Virus record (IMG/VR): IMGVR_UViG_3300009550_000010
Coordinates: 1 to 64,000 of that record
Strand: one strand, 5' to 3'
DNA from: a virus
Length of the DNA stretch: 64,000 bases
Each line of letters opens with the position of its first letter. Position 1 is the first letter of the stretch. Below the pieces are notes generated by a model. That model saw only the letters and a program-made list of their open reading frames with translations, made no database searches and had not been told where the DNA came from. Shown piece by piece: positions 57,705 through 64,000 of the stretch. The translations under genes and the position numbers were made by a program.

Positions 57705-58171
57705 CTGTTGTTGTTTCTATACTGTATAGCATCTTTGATAGAGTTGTATTCAGAAGACTTACCGTCTTGATCTGCAGTCATGACTTCATCAAATCCAGAT
57801 CTCTCAATAATTTTTTGCTTTATTTCTAATTGTTTCTTTTCTTTCTGTATCCTACGTAAGAAAGCATAGTGTATAATCTGAGTGAAATATGCAAAAGGGT
57901 TCTTAGATTTATCAGGATTGAAGTTGTTTATGTACTGTACACAGTTTTCTATACCATCACATACCATATCGTCTTTGAACATATAGTTAACAAAGTTTGG
58001 TTTGTATGATAAATGTGTAGCAATCTTCAGAAAACATTCACCAAGATAGTTTGTAATTCTTGGTTTTGGTTTACCTAACTTTTCTGCTTCTAAAATATCA
58101 AGTTTATATGCAACAATAGCAGTAAGAAATTCTTTATTGTTGACATAGTGTTCTGATCTTTTTCGTGCCAT
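57701..58171 (-). CDS. 55: Late-transcription sigma factor (gp55)
   Basis: 156 aa. RITNYLGECFLKIATHLSYK, PNFVNYMFKDDMVCDGIENC and NPFAYFTQIIHYAFLRRIQK match T4 gp55, a reduced sigma factor with region 2 only. It directs host RNA polymerase to late promoters of the ATAAATA type seen in this window, helped by clamp gp45. It lies right after an early promoter, as its timing needs. Confidence 0.95.
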   Translation of the reverse strand: MARKRSEHYVNNKEFLTAIVAYKLDILEAEKLGKPKPRITNYLGECFLKIATHLSYKPNFVNYMFKDDMVCDGIENCVQYINNFNPDKSKNPFAYFTQIIHYAFLRRIQKEKKQLEIKQKIIERSGFDEVMTADQDGKSSEYNSIKDAIQYRNNNR

Positions 58172-58191
58172 ATGTGTATGTCTTTGTAATT

Positions 58192-58220
58192 ATTATAGTA
58201 CATTATAAAGTGATTGTCAA
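58192..58220 (-). promoter_or_regulatory. Consensus sigma-70 early promoter for gene 55
   Basis: TTGACA (58220-58215) and TATAAT (58197-58192) on the minus strand are 17 bases apart, a perfect match. The start of gp55 is 21 bases after the -10 box. It probably also serves genes 47 and 46. Confidence 0.9.
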
Positions 58221-58290
58221 AGAAGGGGTTGACAACATGTTATAAAGGGTGTACACTAACCGTGTGGCGGTTCAAAGGGGTTTTAGGCTA

Positions 58291-58734
58291 CTAACTTTGA
58301 GTATCTTTAGAAGCATCTTCTCCTTTATATAATTTCTCTATCATATCTCTACAGTCTTTTACAGTACCTATAGATCCCATTTCTCTTGTTACATCAGGAT
58401 TATTTTCTCGTGAGAATCCTTTCTTAATTACTTCTTGATATGTTACAAGCACCTGTTGATCCTTGATCTCAGTCATAGTAATAATACTTGACATATGAAT
58501 GATAAAAACATCTTCCTCAGACATTTTCATCCAAGGTTCAAATTTATATCCCAAAGGGATATTCGCTCCATGGGAGCGAACCTCTTGACAGGTAAGTGGA
58601 TTATCTATGATTACAGTCTCTTCTTGAGCATCTTTATTAACTATAACTTTTGTGAGTATCTCTTCACCTGTAACAAGTTTGACGGATGCGACAAACTCAT
58701 CGTAAGGTTCAGATTGTGATTTGGATGATGTCAT
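58291..58734 (-). CDS. LSm-like phage protein
   Basis: 147 aa. EFVASVKLVTGEEILTKVIV, TVIIDNPLTCQEV and VFIIHMSSIITMTEIKDQQV form an Sm-like barrel pattern. The tail (residues 110-147) is acidic. Proteins of this kind are common in cyanophages; RNA binding is a guess from the fold. It overlaps the uvsW end by 26 bases. Confidence 0.68.
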   Translation of the reverse strand: MTSSKSQSEPYDEFVASVKLVTGEEILTKVIVNKDAQEETVIIDNPLTCQEVRSHGANIPLGYKFEPWMKMSEEDVFIIHMSSIITMTEIKDQQVLVTYQEVIKKGFSRENNPDVTREMGSIGTVKDCRDMIEKLYKGEDASKDTQS

Positions 58735-60157
58735 AACTAAAATTTTCTTCGTTGTAGTATTTGATCCTTTCGATAAGATGGTTCAAGGTATAGTTTTGCC
58801 TTGATCCTTTCTTACAATCATCAGCTACATCATAAAGAGTTGCTTTGAGTTTGTTTTGAGATTTACGTAAGACTCTACCTATGGACTGTAAGGTTCTAAT
58901 TCTAGACTTACTAGGTGAAGCAAAGATAATGTTGTGGAGATTTTTGATATTGATCCCAGTTGAGAAAGTTCCGAATGAAGCAACTATGATTGCATTGGAT
59001 TCCTCTTCTGTAATTCTCCTAACTTCTTCTCGCTCCTCTGTGTCCACACCTCCGTGAACAAAGAAAACTTTACGTTCGTTAGTATTTATGAGGTTATATA
59101 AGACCTCTCCGTGTGCTGCTACCCGACTAAACAAGATTAAAGTATTACCTTTCAAGTCCAGTGCTAGGTTTCTTATAAACTTATTTCTCTTTTCGTGTCC
59201 TATCAAGTATTGAATTTCATCCTCATACACATCAAATTTTTGTGGATCATGCTTGAGTAGAAGCACTTTGATACTGAGTTTTGCTAGGAAACCCTTCTCC
59301 TGTAATTGTTTAGTGTCCACGATTTTATAAGAGGGTCCGAATAGACCTTCAAGAACCCACTTATGAGTTTGAGTACCATCGAGTGTACCCGTAAATCCGT
59401 ACCTATACTTCGTGTCATACAGTTTTGTCATTATACTTACTAATGATTTAGACTTAAACTGATGTGCCTCGTCCCCAATTATTACAGAAAACCTCTCAAA
59501 CCACTTCTTAGGTAACTTGTAAATTGATTGCCAAGTTGATATAATAACATTCTTCTGACTCAACAGGTCTTTACCTGCATAGATTCTATGACAGTTCTCC
59601 TCGACATCCCATCCATAATCTATAAAGTCCTTATACATCTGTTCTACAAGAGACGTAGTAGGAACAACAATTAGTGTTGACCTATCATAAGATGCATGGT
59701 ATCGTGTAATTGCATAGATCATCAAGGACTTACCAGATCCTGTTGGTGATATGATCAGTCTTCTATTCTTTTGTAATGCATCAAATACACCCTCAATCTG
59801 ATAGTCTCTCGCCTTGTACTTCGAGATTGCCTTTAGATAGTCCTTTACCCCCTCATATGAAATTGATTCCGTCTCTTCGTATGGCAGTCCGTAGTACTTG
59901 GAGTTCTCAAATTCAAACTCGTAATTATATCTCTTGCAAAAAGAAGTAACCTTATCTAAGAGTCCAACATATATTTCTTGCTTCTGTAAATTATATAATC
60001 TTATCTTACCATCCCAATACTTACTTCTGTACTGTGGCATGAACTTTGCACCAGGCACGTCAAATGTAAATTCATCTGACAATTCATGCCTAATATGTGG
60101 TTCACAATCTATGTGAAGAAAAACTTCGTTCTTCTTCTTTATAACAAGATCAGCCAT
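58709..60157 (-). CDS. uvsW: Recombination DNA-RNA helicase
   Basis: 482 aa from ATG 60157. An N-terminal RNA/DNA-binding part (VFLHIDCEPHIRHELSDEFT, SKYWDGKIRLYN) precedes an SF2 core: SPTGSGKS near residue 140, IIGDEAHQFK, YGFTGTLDG and FGTFSTGINIKN with QSIGRVLRKS. UvsW unwinds R-loops and branched DNA and switches off origin replication. ATG 60190 is possible, but the shorter form matches T4. Confidence 0.94.
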   Translation of the reverse strand: MADLVIKKKNEVFLHIDCEPHIRHELSDEFTFDVPGAKFMPQYRSKYWDGKIRLYNLQKQEIYVGLLDKVTSFCKRYNYEFEFENSKYYGLPYEETESISYEGVKDYLKAISKYKARDYQIEGVFDALQKNRRLIISPTGSGKSLMIYAITRYHASYDRSTLIVVPTTSLVEQMYKDFIDYGWDVEENCHRIYAGKDLLSQKNVIISTWQSIYKLPKKWFERFSVIIGDEAHQFKSKSLVSIMTKLYDTKYRYGFTGTLDGTQTHKWVLEGLFGPSYKIVDTKQLQEKGFLAKLSIKVLLLKHDPQKFDVYEDEIQYLIGHEKRNKFIRNLALDLKGNTLILFSRVAAHGEVLYNLINTNERKVFFVHGGVDTEEREEVRRITEEESNAIIVASFGTFSTGINIKNLHNIIFASPSKSRIRTLQSIGRVLRKSQNKLKATLYDVADDCKKGSRQNYTLNHLIERIKYYNEENFSYDIIQITI

Positions 60158-60608
60158 AACCTGATGAGAATCTACGCCACTCAATTGCATTCTTTATTTG
60201 GTAGGTTCTATTTGTGATCTGTCTCAGTATCTCTTCCAAGAACTTTAACATGGTATCGTAGTATTCAATCTTCAGTTTAGTCTTACTCAGTTTCTTATCT
60301 GAGTCAAGATATAACTTGAGGTCATCTTTATCTCTGACCTTGTAAGGAAAGGGTTCTTCAGCATATACTTGTGCTGTTGCTTTCCCTGTGTAATACTGTC
60401 TACGATCTAATAGCATAGAACTATACACCTGCTCATCACGCTTTCGCATGAGAAGTATTGTATTATATAGCTCGTAATACTTAGCGTGTAATTGTGGTAT
60501 TCTTAGCGACTCACTATCCAATTCATCTTGATTCATTTTGGAATCTGCATTCCACATGTCTTGTATCCCTTCTATAGATAAAGGATTAGACTTTCTTTCC
60601 ATTGACAT
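60150..60608 (-). CDS. uvsY: Recombination mediator
   Basis: 152 aa. LDSESLRIPQLHAKYYELYN, RRQYYTGKATAQVYAEEPFP, YLDSDKKLSKTKLKIEYYDT and FLEEILRQITNRTYQIKNAI match UvsY, which loads UvsX on ssDNA covered by gp32. It overlaps uvsW by 8 bases. ATG 60608 or 60602. Confidence 0.92.
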   Translation of the reverse strand: MSMERKSNPLSIEGIQDMWNADSKMNQDELDSESLRIPQLHAKYYELYNTILLMRKRDEQVYSSMLLDRRQYYTGKATAQVYAEEPFPYKVRDKDDLKLYLDSDKKLSKTKLKIEYYDTMLKFLEEILRQITNRTYQIKNAIEWRRFSSGYG

Positions 60609-61161
60609 CGATCACATCATATATGGTATATTTGAAAGAAGCTTCAGCAGTATAGTATGTCTGCTCATCTGCAGTGGCATTAAAAGGAACACCAGATAAC
60701 TGATAGGGGAATAAATCCCTAAACTTTATACTTACTGTTGGGTTGAAGTTACTACTCAATACTTGTATTGTAGCATCAGATCTCTCATTTGAGGGATCAT
60801 TAGGGTTATCTACTTGTATTTTGTTATTTAATAACTCACTATATTGATTGATAGACTCAGGAAATCCCAGTGATGTCATCCACTGATATAACTGAAGATA
60901 GTTTTCCATATCTTCATCAACCATAAAAGTAATTCTTAGATCATCATACTGTAACTTATCACCTGGTACAGGAATATCTCTTAGGTAGTTCGCTTGATTC
61001 GCTACACCTAGTGTAATCTGAGGTAGGTTAGCAGAATTGCAAAGGAAATCTACCTTTGGACATCTATTGAGGATAAATTTGAATCCAATAATAGATAAAA
61101 AATTTCTATTTGAAACCTGTTGCAGTTTCATTGGGTGTCCAACACCCTGTCGTACAGGCAT
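60586..61161 (-). CDS. Tail-tube-like virion protein (gp19/gp54 type)
   Basis: 191 aa. KVDFLCNSANLPQITLGVAN, YLRDIPVPGDKLQYDDLRIT and FMVDEDMENYLQLYQWMTSL, then FNPTVSIKFRDLFPYQLSGV, resemble the beta fold of tail-tube and tube-initiator proteins in T4-like phages. ATG 61161 has no strong ribosome site; ATG 61131 fits homologue starts. A late ATAAATA at 61181-61187 lies 20 bases before. Structural role is fairly secure; exact T4 number is not. Confidence 0.75.
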   Translation of the reverse strand: MPVRQGVGHPMKLQQVSNRNFLSIIGFKFILNRCPKVDFLCNSANLPQITLGVANQANYLRDIPVPGDKLQYDDLRITFMVDEDMENYLQLYQWMTSLGFPESINQYSELLNNKIQVDNPNDPSNERSDATIQVLSSNFNPTVSIKFRDLFPYQLSGVPFNATADEQTYYTAEASFKYTIYDVIDVNGKKV

Positions 61162-61180
61162 TATTATAATTACTTTCTTC

Positions 61181-61187
61181 TATTTAT
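61181..61187 (-). promoter_or_regulatory. Late-type promoter ATAAATA
   Basis: ATAAATA on the minus strand, 20 bases before ATG 61161 and overlapping the stop of the 54-aa gene. It would drive the tube-like gene and uvsY late. Confidence 0.55.
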
Positions 61188-61348
61188 TGCCAATATTCGT
61201 CTAGTATATCAAAAGTTTTATTGAGGTATTCGTCTGCACCTCTGCATTCCCACTCTCCTTTCTCTCCAATCTCACACTTGTAGTGTAATTCTCTTTTGAG
61301 TTGCATGAGTTTACTGGTCATAGCAACCTTGTCTAGTCTGCCATTCAT
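61184..61348 (-). CDS. 54-aa conserved-type cyanophage protein
   Basis: MNGRLDKVAMTSKLMQLKRE, YKCEIGEKGEWECRGADEYL and NKTFDILDEYWQ. Soluble and mostly helical, with two Cys. I recall near-identical small genes in other T4-like cyanophages. It overlaps the 67-aa gene by four bases. Confidence 0.72.
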   Translation of the reverse strand: MNGRLDKVAMTSKLMQLKRELHYKCEIGEKGEWECRGADEYLNKTFDILDEYWQ

Positions 61349-61548
61349 CTTCTTTTAGTTTTGACGTATTCCAGAACATCTTCCCTAATTTGCATTAGTT
61401 CATAAAAGCAGTGTTGATTGTGTGCACAACTTCTAAGTGTATGATCTGGTTTGTGTACTGATTCTATGTATAAATCCAGTGCACGATTGAATTTTTCTGT
61501 TTTTGTTTCCTGATTTATAATACTGTTTTGATCTTTCATTGCTGACAT
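61345..61548 (-). CDS. 67-aa phage protein
   Basis: MSAMKDQNSIINQETKTEKF, RALDLYIESVHKPDHTLRSC and NQHCFYELMQIREDVLEYVK. Two helices joined by a Cys/His-bearing turn (C-A-H-N-Q-H-C), which might bind metal. ATG 61548 or 61539. It starts 23 bases after the capsid terminator. Confidence 0.65.
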   Translation of the reverse strand: MSAMKDQNSIINQETKTEKFNRALDLYIESVHKPDHTLRSCAHNQHCFYELMQIREDVLEYVKTKRR

Positions 61549-61570
61549 TGCTTTCAATATAATTTAGCAT

Positions 61571-61599
61571 AAAAAAAACCCACCTGCAAGAGGTGGGTT
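61571..61599 (-). terminator. Rho-independent terminator after the capsid gene
   Basis: On the minus strand a 9-bp stem AACCCACCT/AGGTGGGTT with a five-base CTTGC loop is followed by eight T. It lies 22 bases after the gp23 stop and matches a highly expressed gene. Confidence 0.95.
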
Positions 61600-61620
61600 C
61601 TGAGTATATAAGCGACTCGC

Positions 61621-63027
61621 TTACATTAGGTTGAGTACCTTTACTCTTCTGTAGTATCTATTGCTGTTAGCAGTGATTCTACCAAGACCTTGAGTTGTAC
61701 CTTCAGCAAATGGGTTGGCGACCATACCATATCTGGTCTTGAAGCCAATCTTGGGCTGGAAGGTGTCTTGTCCAACTGCTCTTACCATTTGTAGAGGAAC
61801 ATATGGGCAATAGAATAAACCAGCGTCATAAGGTGAAGTACCTTTGTAACCCATAACGTAGTACTGGTTAGCGTCTAAGTTAGCAGCGAAAGGATCGATG
61901 TAAACTTTGTATCTACCGTTTAATGTACCAGCGAATGTGTTACCTGTGTCATCAACAGTCAAGTTGCTGTTTAGTGCAGGTGTATAATCTAACTGACCTG
62001 CTGCTGTTAGTGCTGATGCTACGTCTGCAGAACATAGGATGATGTTACCCTTTCCACGACGAGTTCTTTGTGCGATTGCGTTAGCATCTCTTTCAAGTTG
62101 GAAGATCATTCCTTTGAACTTCTCAACCATCCATCTTCCGTTTGAGTCTGTGTCTAGGTCAAACGCACCAGTGTTTGCTGTGTTTGTTTGTGCACCAGCT
62201 TCAGCAGACTTGTAGATAGTTCTAATGATCTCTCTATTGATCTCAGCAAGGATCTCAGTAGATAAGATATTAGCAAGTTCTGCTTCTGCATCTAGACCAT
62301 GAATTGCCTTCAAGTCTTGTGCTAGTTCTAGACTGTACTCTGCCTTGAGAGCTCTTGACTTTGCAGTCACAGATATCTTCTCAATGCTGAATGCCATCTC
62401 ACGGAAGTCGTTAGATGCACCGTCTCCGAGTGTCTCTAAGTTCTGTGTCTTGAAACCTTGTCCTGTGCTGTATGCATTGTTAGCACCACCGTTCAAGATA
62501 GATGGGTTTGAACCGCCTTGTGCAGTTGTACCGAAACCAACGTCGCTATCTCCATCAGTTGCTCCTGTGTAGTCACCCTGTGTGAGTGATGCAGCAGAGT
62601 TCTGAGCAGAGAATGCTGAATCTGGTTCGTTGAATAATGCTTCTGTTCCGTTCTGATTATCGAAGCGACTTCTCATCGCAAAGATAAGACCAGTAGGTCC
62701 GTTCATTGGTTGTACACCAGCAAGGTCGTATGCCACCAAGTTAGGCATAGATCTTCTGATCAATGAAATTAGAACTGGGTCGAAACCAGCAACAGGTCCA
62801 CCTGTAGCAGCAGAACCAGAGAAACCTGGATTACCTGTGCCTGATGGGTCTGTGTTTACTGTAGGAGGTGCTTCTGATAAGAATGCTCTCTCCTCTCTTA
62901 AAAATCTTTCTTGGTTTTCTAGAAGTTGTGCAGTAACCGCTTTTCTATGAGTGTCCTGAATCTTATCGATTCCTTCTGCTTCTAAAAGTGGTGCCCACTT
63001 CTTCTGGAGTTGTCCAGAATTAAACAT
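61621..63027 (-). CDS. 23: Major capsid protein (gp23)
   Basis: 468 aa. MFNSGQLQKKWAPLLEAEGI starts the removable N-terminal part; LSE52-A53 (FLSEAPP) fits the head-protease site (L-x-E before A). Later come IRRSMPNLVAYDLAGVQPMN, GPTGLIFAMRSR, EMAFSIEKISVTAKSRALKA and YKVYIDPFAANLDANQYYVM, all gp23 signatures. It builds the head lattice around scaffold gp22. AAGGAA precedes the ATG. Confidence 0.97.
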   Translation of the reverse strand: MFNSGQLQKKWAPLLEAEGIDKIQDTHRKAVTAQLLENQERFLREERAFLSEAPPTVNTDPSGTGNPGFSGSAATGGPVAGFDPVLISLIRRSMPNLVAYDLAGVQPMNGPTGLIFAMRSRFDNQNGTEALFNEPDSAFSAQNSAASLTQGDYTGATDGDSDVGFGTTAQGGSNPSILNGGANNAYSTGQGFKTQNLETLGDGASNDFREMAFSIEKISVTAKSRALKAEYSLELAQDLKAIHGLDAEAELANILSTEILAEINREIIRTIYKSAEAGAQTNTANTGAFDLDTDSNGRWMVEKFKGMIFQLERDANAIAQRTRRGKGNIILCSADVASALTAAGQLDYTPALNSNLTVDDTGNTFAGTLNGRYKVYIDPFAANLDANQYYVMGYKGTSPYDAGLFYCPYVPLQMVRAVGQDTFQPKIGFKTRYGMVANPFAEGTTQGLGRITANSNRYYRRVKVLNLM

Positions 63028-63064
63028 GATTGTTATTCCTTAATTGGATGTGGTTTTAGTTAAT

Positions 63065-64000
63065 CTATTGGAACTTAGTCAGTGCCTGAATGTAAGCATC
63101 CATTGCTGGAGTTGTCTCTACTACAGGTGCTTCTTCAGAAATGACTTCTGGGTTCTCTGTCGCTGCAGGTTTGGTGAAATAACCTTCCTTCAACGTTGAG
63201 AGTTTGTCCCTGTACTGTTCTTCGCTTTCAAACTCAACACCTTTAGCAAGATCAGCAAGTTTCTCTTTCTGAGAAAGTGCTAGTCCATTACTTACTTCAT
63301 CAAGGATGTTGTCGGAGACAGATGCAGATAGACGCTGAGTTAGAGCGACGTTGCTGTCAATCTGTTCGTTGAGTTTATTCTCCATTTCATCAAGTTTAGT
63401 GACCATTGCCTCAAGTACATCATATTTCTCTTCAGGGATTGATACATAATGTTCTTCAAAAAGTCCTTTGAGACCTGTCATGAAGGATTCAGAGAGTTCC
63501 CCTCTGATTCCTGTTTCGACTTGTAACGCATTCTCGTTGATCCATTCGTTTGAAACGTACTCTAGATAGGAATCAACACGTTCAGTCAACTCTGTACGAA
63601 TATTGCTAACTTCTTCAGTTAGTTTATCTTCGTACTGAGTTTCTAGATTGCTTTTGACTGCTTCAATTTTTGATTTGATTGCTGCCTCAAAAATTGTTTT
63701 TGTCTTTTCTTTGAATTCTGCAGATAGTTCCTCACCTTCTAATAATGCTTTAACATCATCGTCAAGGTTGAGTTCTAATTCTTGAACTTCTGCAACGATA
63801 GGTTCTTCGGAAACTACTTCCTCACCTTCTGGCTGTGTCTCTTCGTTAGCACCACGACCATATCCTGTGCTCTTCAAAGCAGCAGGTCCAGGTAACTGAA
63901 CTGTACCAGCAGTTCCCTTAGTTACAGGATTACCTGCTTGACTAAACTCTTTTGATGGAGTTTTTAACTTATTGGAGTCATCTGTTGGTGAATTGTTGGT
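63065..64000 (-). CDS. 22: Prohead core scaffold protein (gp22), 5' end outside window
   Basis: The frame is open to base 64000, so at least 311 residues are present and the start lies beyond the window; the TTG at 63877 is not the start. Long acidic coiled-coil helices (ELNLDDDVKALLEGEELSAE, EKTKTIFEAAIKSKIEAVKS, LDEMENKLNEQIDSNVALTQ) and its place just before gene 23 identify the scaffold. Upstream residues (PTDDSNKLKTPSKEFSQAGN) are typical of cyanophage gp22. The protein fills the prohead and is cut out by the gp21 protease. Confidence 0.92.
   Translation of the reverse strand, partial: TNNSPTDDSNKLKTPSKEFSQAGNPVTKGTAGTVQLPGPAALKSTGYGRGANEETQPEGEEVVSEEPIVAEVQELELNLDDDVKALLEGEELSAEFKEKTKTIFEAAIKSKIEAVKSNLETQYEDKLTEEVSNIRTELTERVDSYLEYVSNEWINENALQVETGIRGELSESFMTGLKGLFEEHYVSIPEEKYDVLEAMVTKLDEMENKLNEQIDSNVALTQRLSASVSDNILDEVSNGLALSQKEKLADLAKGVEFESEEQYRDKLSTLKEGYFTKPAATENPEVISEEAPVVETTPAMDAYIQALTKFQ

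Noticed and set aside
58221-58290. Terminator in the gap before gene 55
   Set aside because: AACCG/CGGTT forms only a 5-bp stem and has no T run; too weak to call.
1-64000. tRNA genes, CRISPR arrays, insertion sequences or att sites
   Set aside because: No cloverleaf with CCA-end pattern, spaced direct repeats or transposase-like gene was seen by eye; a tRNAscan and repeat search would be needed to exclude them fully.

Overview
This 64-kb window comes from a T4-like (myovirus) cyanophage, probably infecting marine Synechococcus or Prochlorococcus. The evidence is direct. T4 core replication, recombination and capsid genes (22, 23, uvsY, uvsW, 55, 47, 46, 45, 44, 62, regA, 43, uvsX, 41, 61) lie in T4-like order. 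They are mixed with cyanophage auxiliary metabolic genes (psbD, psbA, talC, nrdA/B, mazG, hsp20 and several high-light-inducible genes). All but three genes read leftward (minus strand). Genes are tightly packed, often with ATGA or TAATG stop/start overlaps, and about fifteen are under 60 codons.

Layout from the left. At 1-1247 are the start of psbD and all of psbA, with a textbook terminator between them. At 1450-17617 is a roughly 16-kb surface-sugar locus: four tandem DUF616 paralogues, two 2OG-Fe(II) oxygenases, glycosyltransferases of GT25, GT7-like, GT11, GT2, GT10, DUF5672 and exostosin-like types, and nucleotide-sugar enzymes (GDP-mannose 3,5-epimerase-like, an E1-type iron-sulfur 3-dehydrase, dTDP-glucose 4,6-dehydratase, a second SDR and a mannose-6-phosphate isomerase cupin). 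talC and a consensus sigma-70 promoter at 17651-17679 stand at its head. At 17717-19332 are the only plus-strand genes, three secreted or repeat-rich proteins behind a late-type promoter. At 19277-23345 are small membrane and unknown proteins, a thermonuclease, a holin-like protein and a small nuclease.

At 23342-27772 are nrdB, nrdA and primase gp61. At 27773-35089 is a virion-like block of Lys-rich modular proteins, a decoration-like Ig protein and others, with several late promoters and a possible -1 frameshift on an 11-A run. At 35116-44804 are mazG, gp41, uvsX, a nucleotidyltransferase, gp43, a B12-type radical SAM enzyme, hsp20, regA and gp62. At 44795-49145 is a cassette (amidinotransferase, Dam methylase, SDR epimerase, small proteins) inserted between clamp-loader genes 62 and 44. 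At 49142-52006 are gp44, a 2OG oxygenase and sliding clamp gp45. At 52038-53521 is a run of micro-membrane proteins and five tandem hli genes behind a strong early promoter. At 53608-54291 are small late genes and a predicted outer-membrane beta-barrel. At 54439-60608 are gp46, gp47, sigma factor gp55, uvsW and uvsY. At 60586-64000 are a tail-tube-like protein, major capsid gp23 with its terminator, and the 3' part of scaffold gene 22.

Together the genes suggest this programme. Early sigma-70 promoters would fire talC and sugar synthesis, hli and replication genes, and gp55. gp55 would then direct ATAAATA-type late promoters in front of virion genes, psbA and the secreted proteins. Functional calls rest on motifs read by eye; no database search was run.
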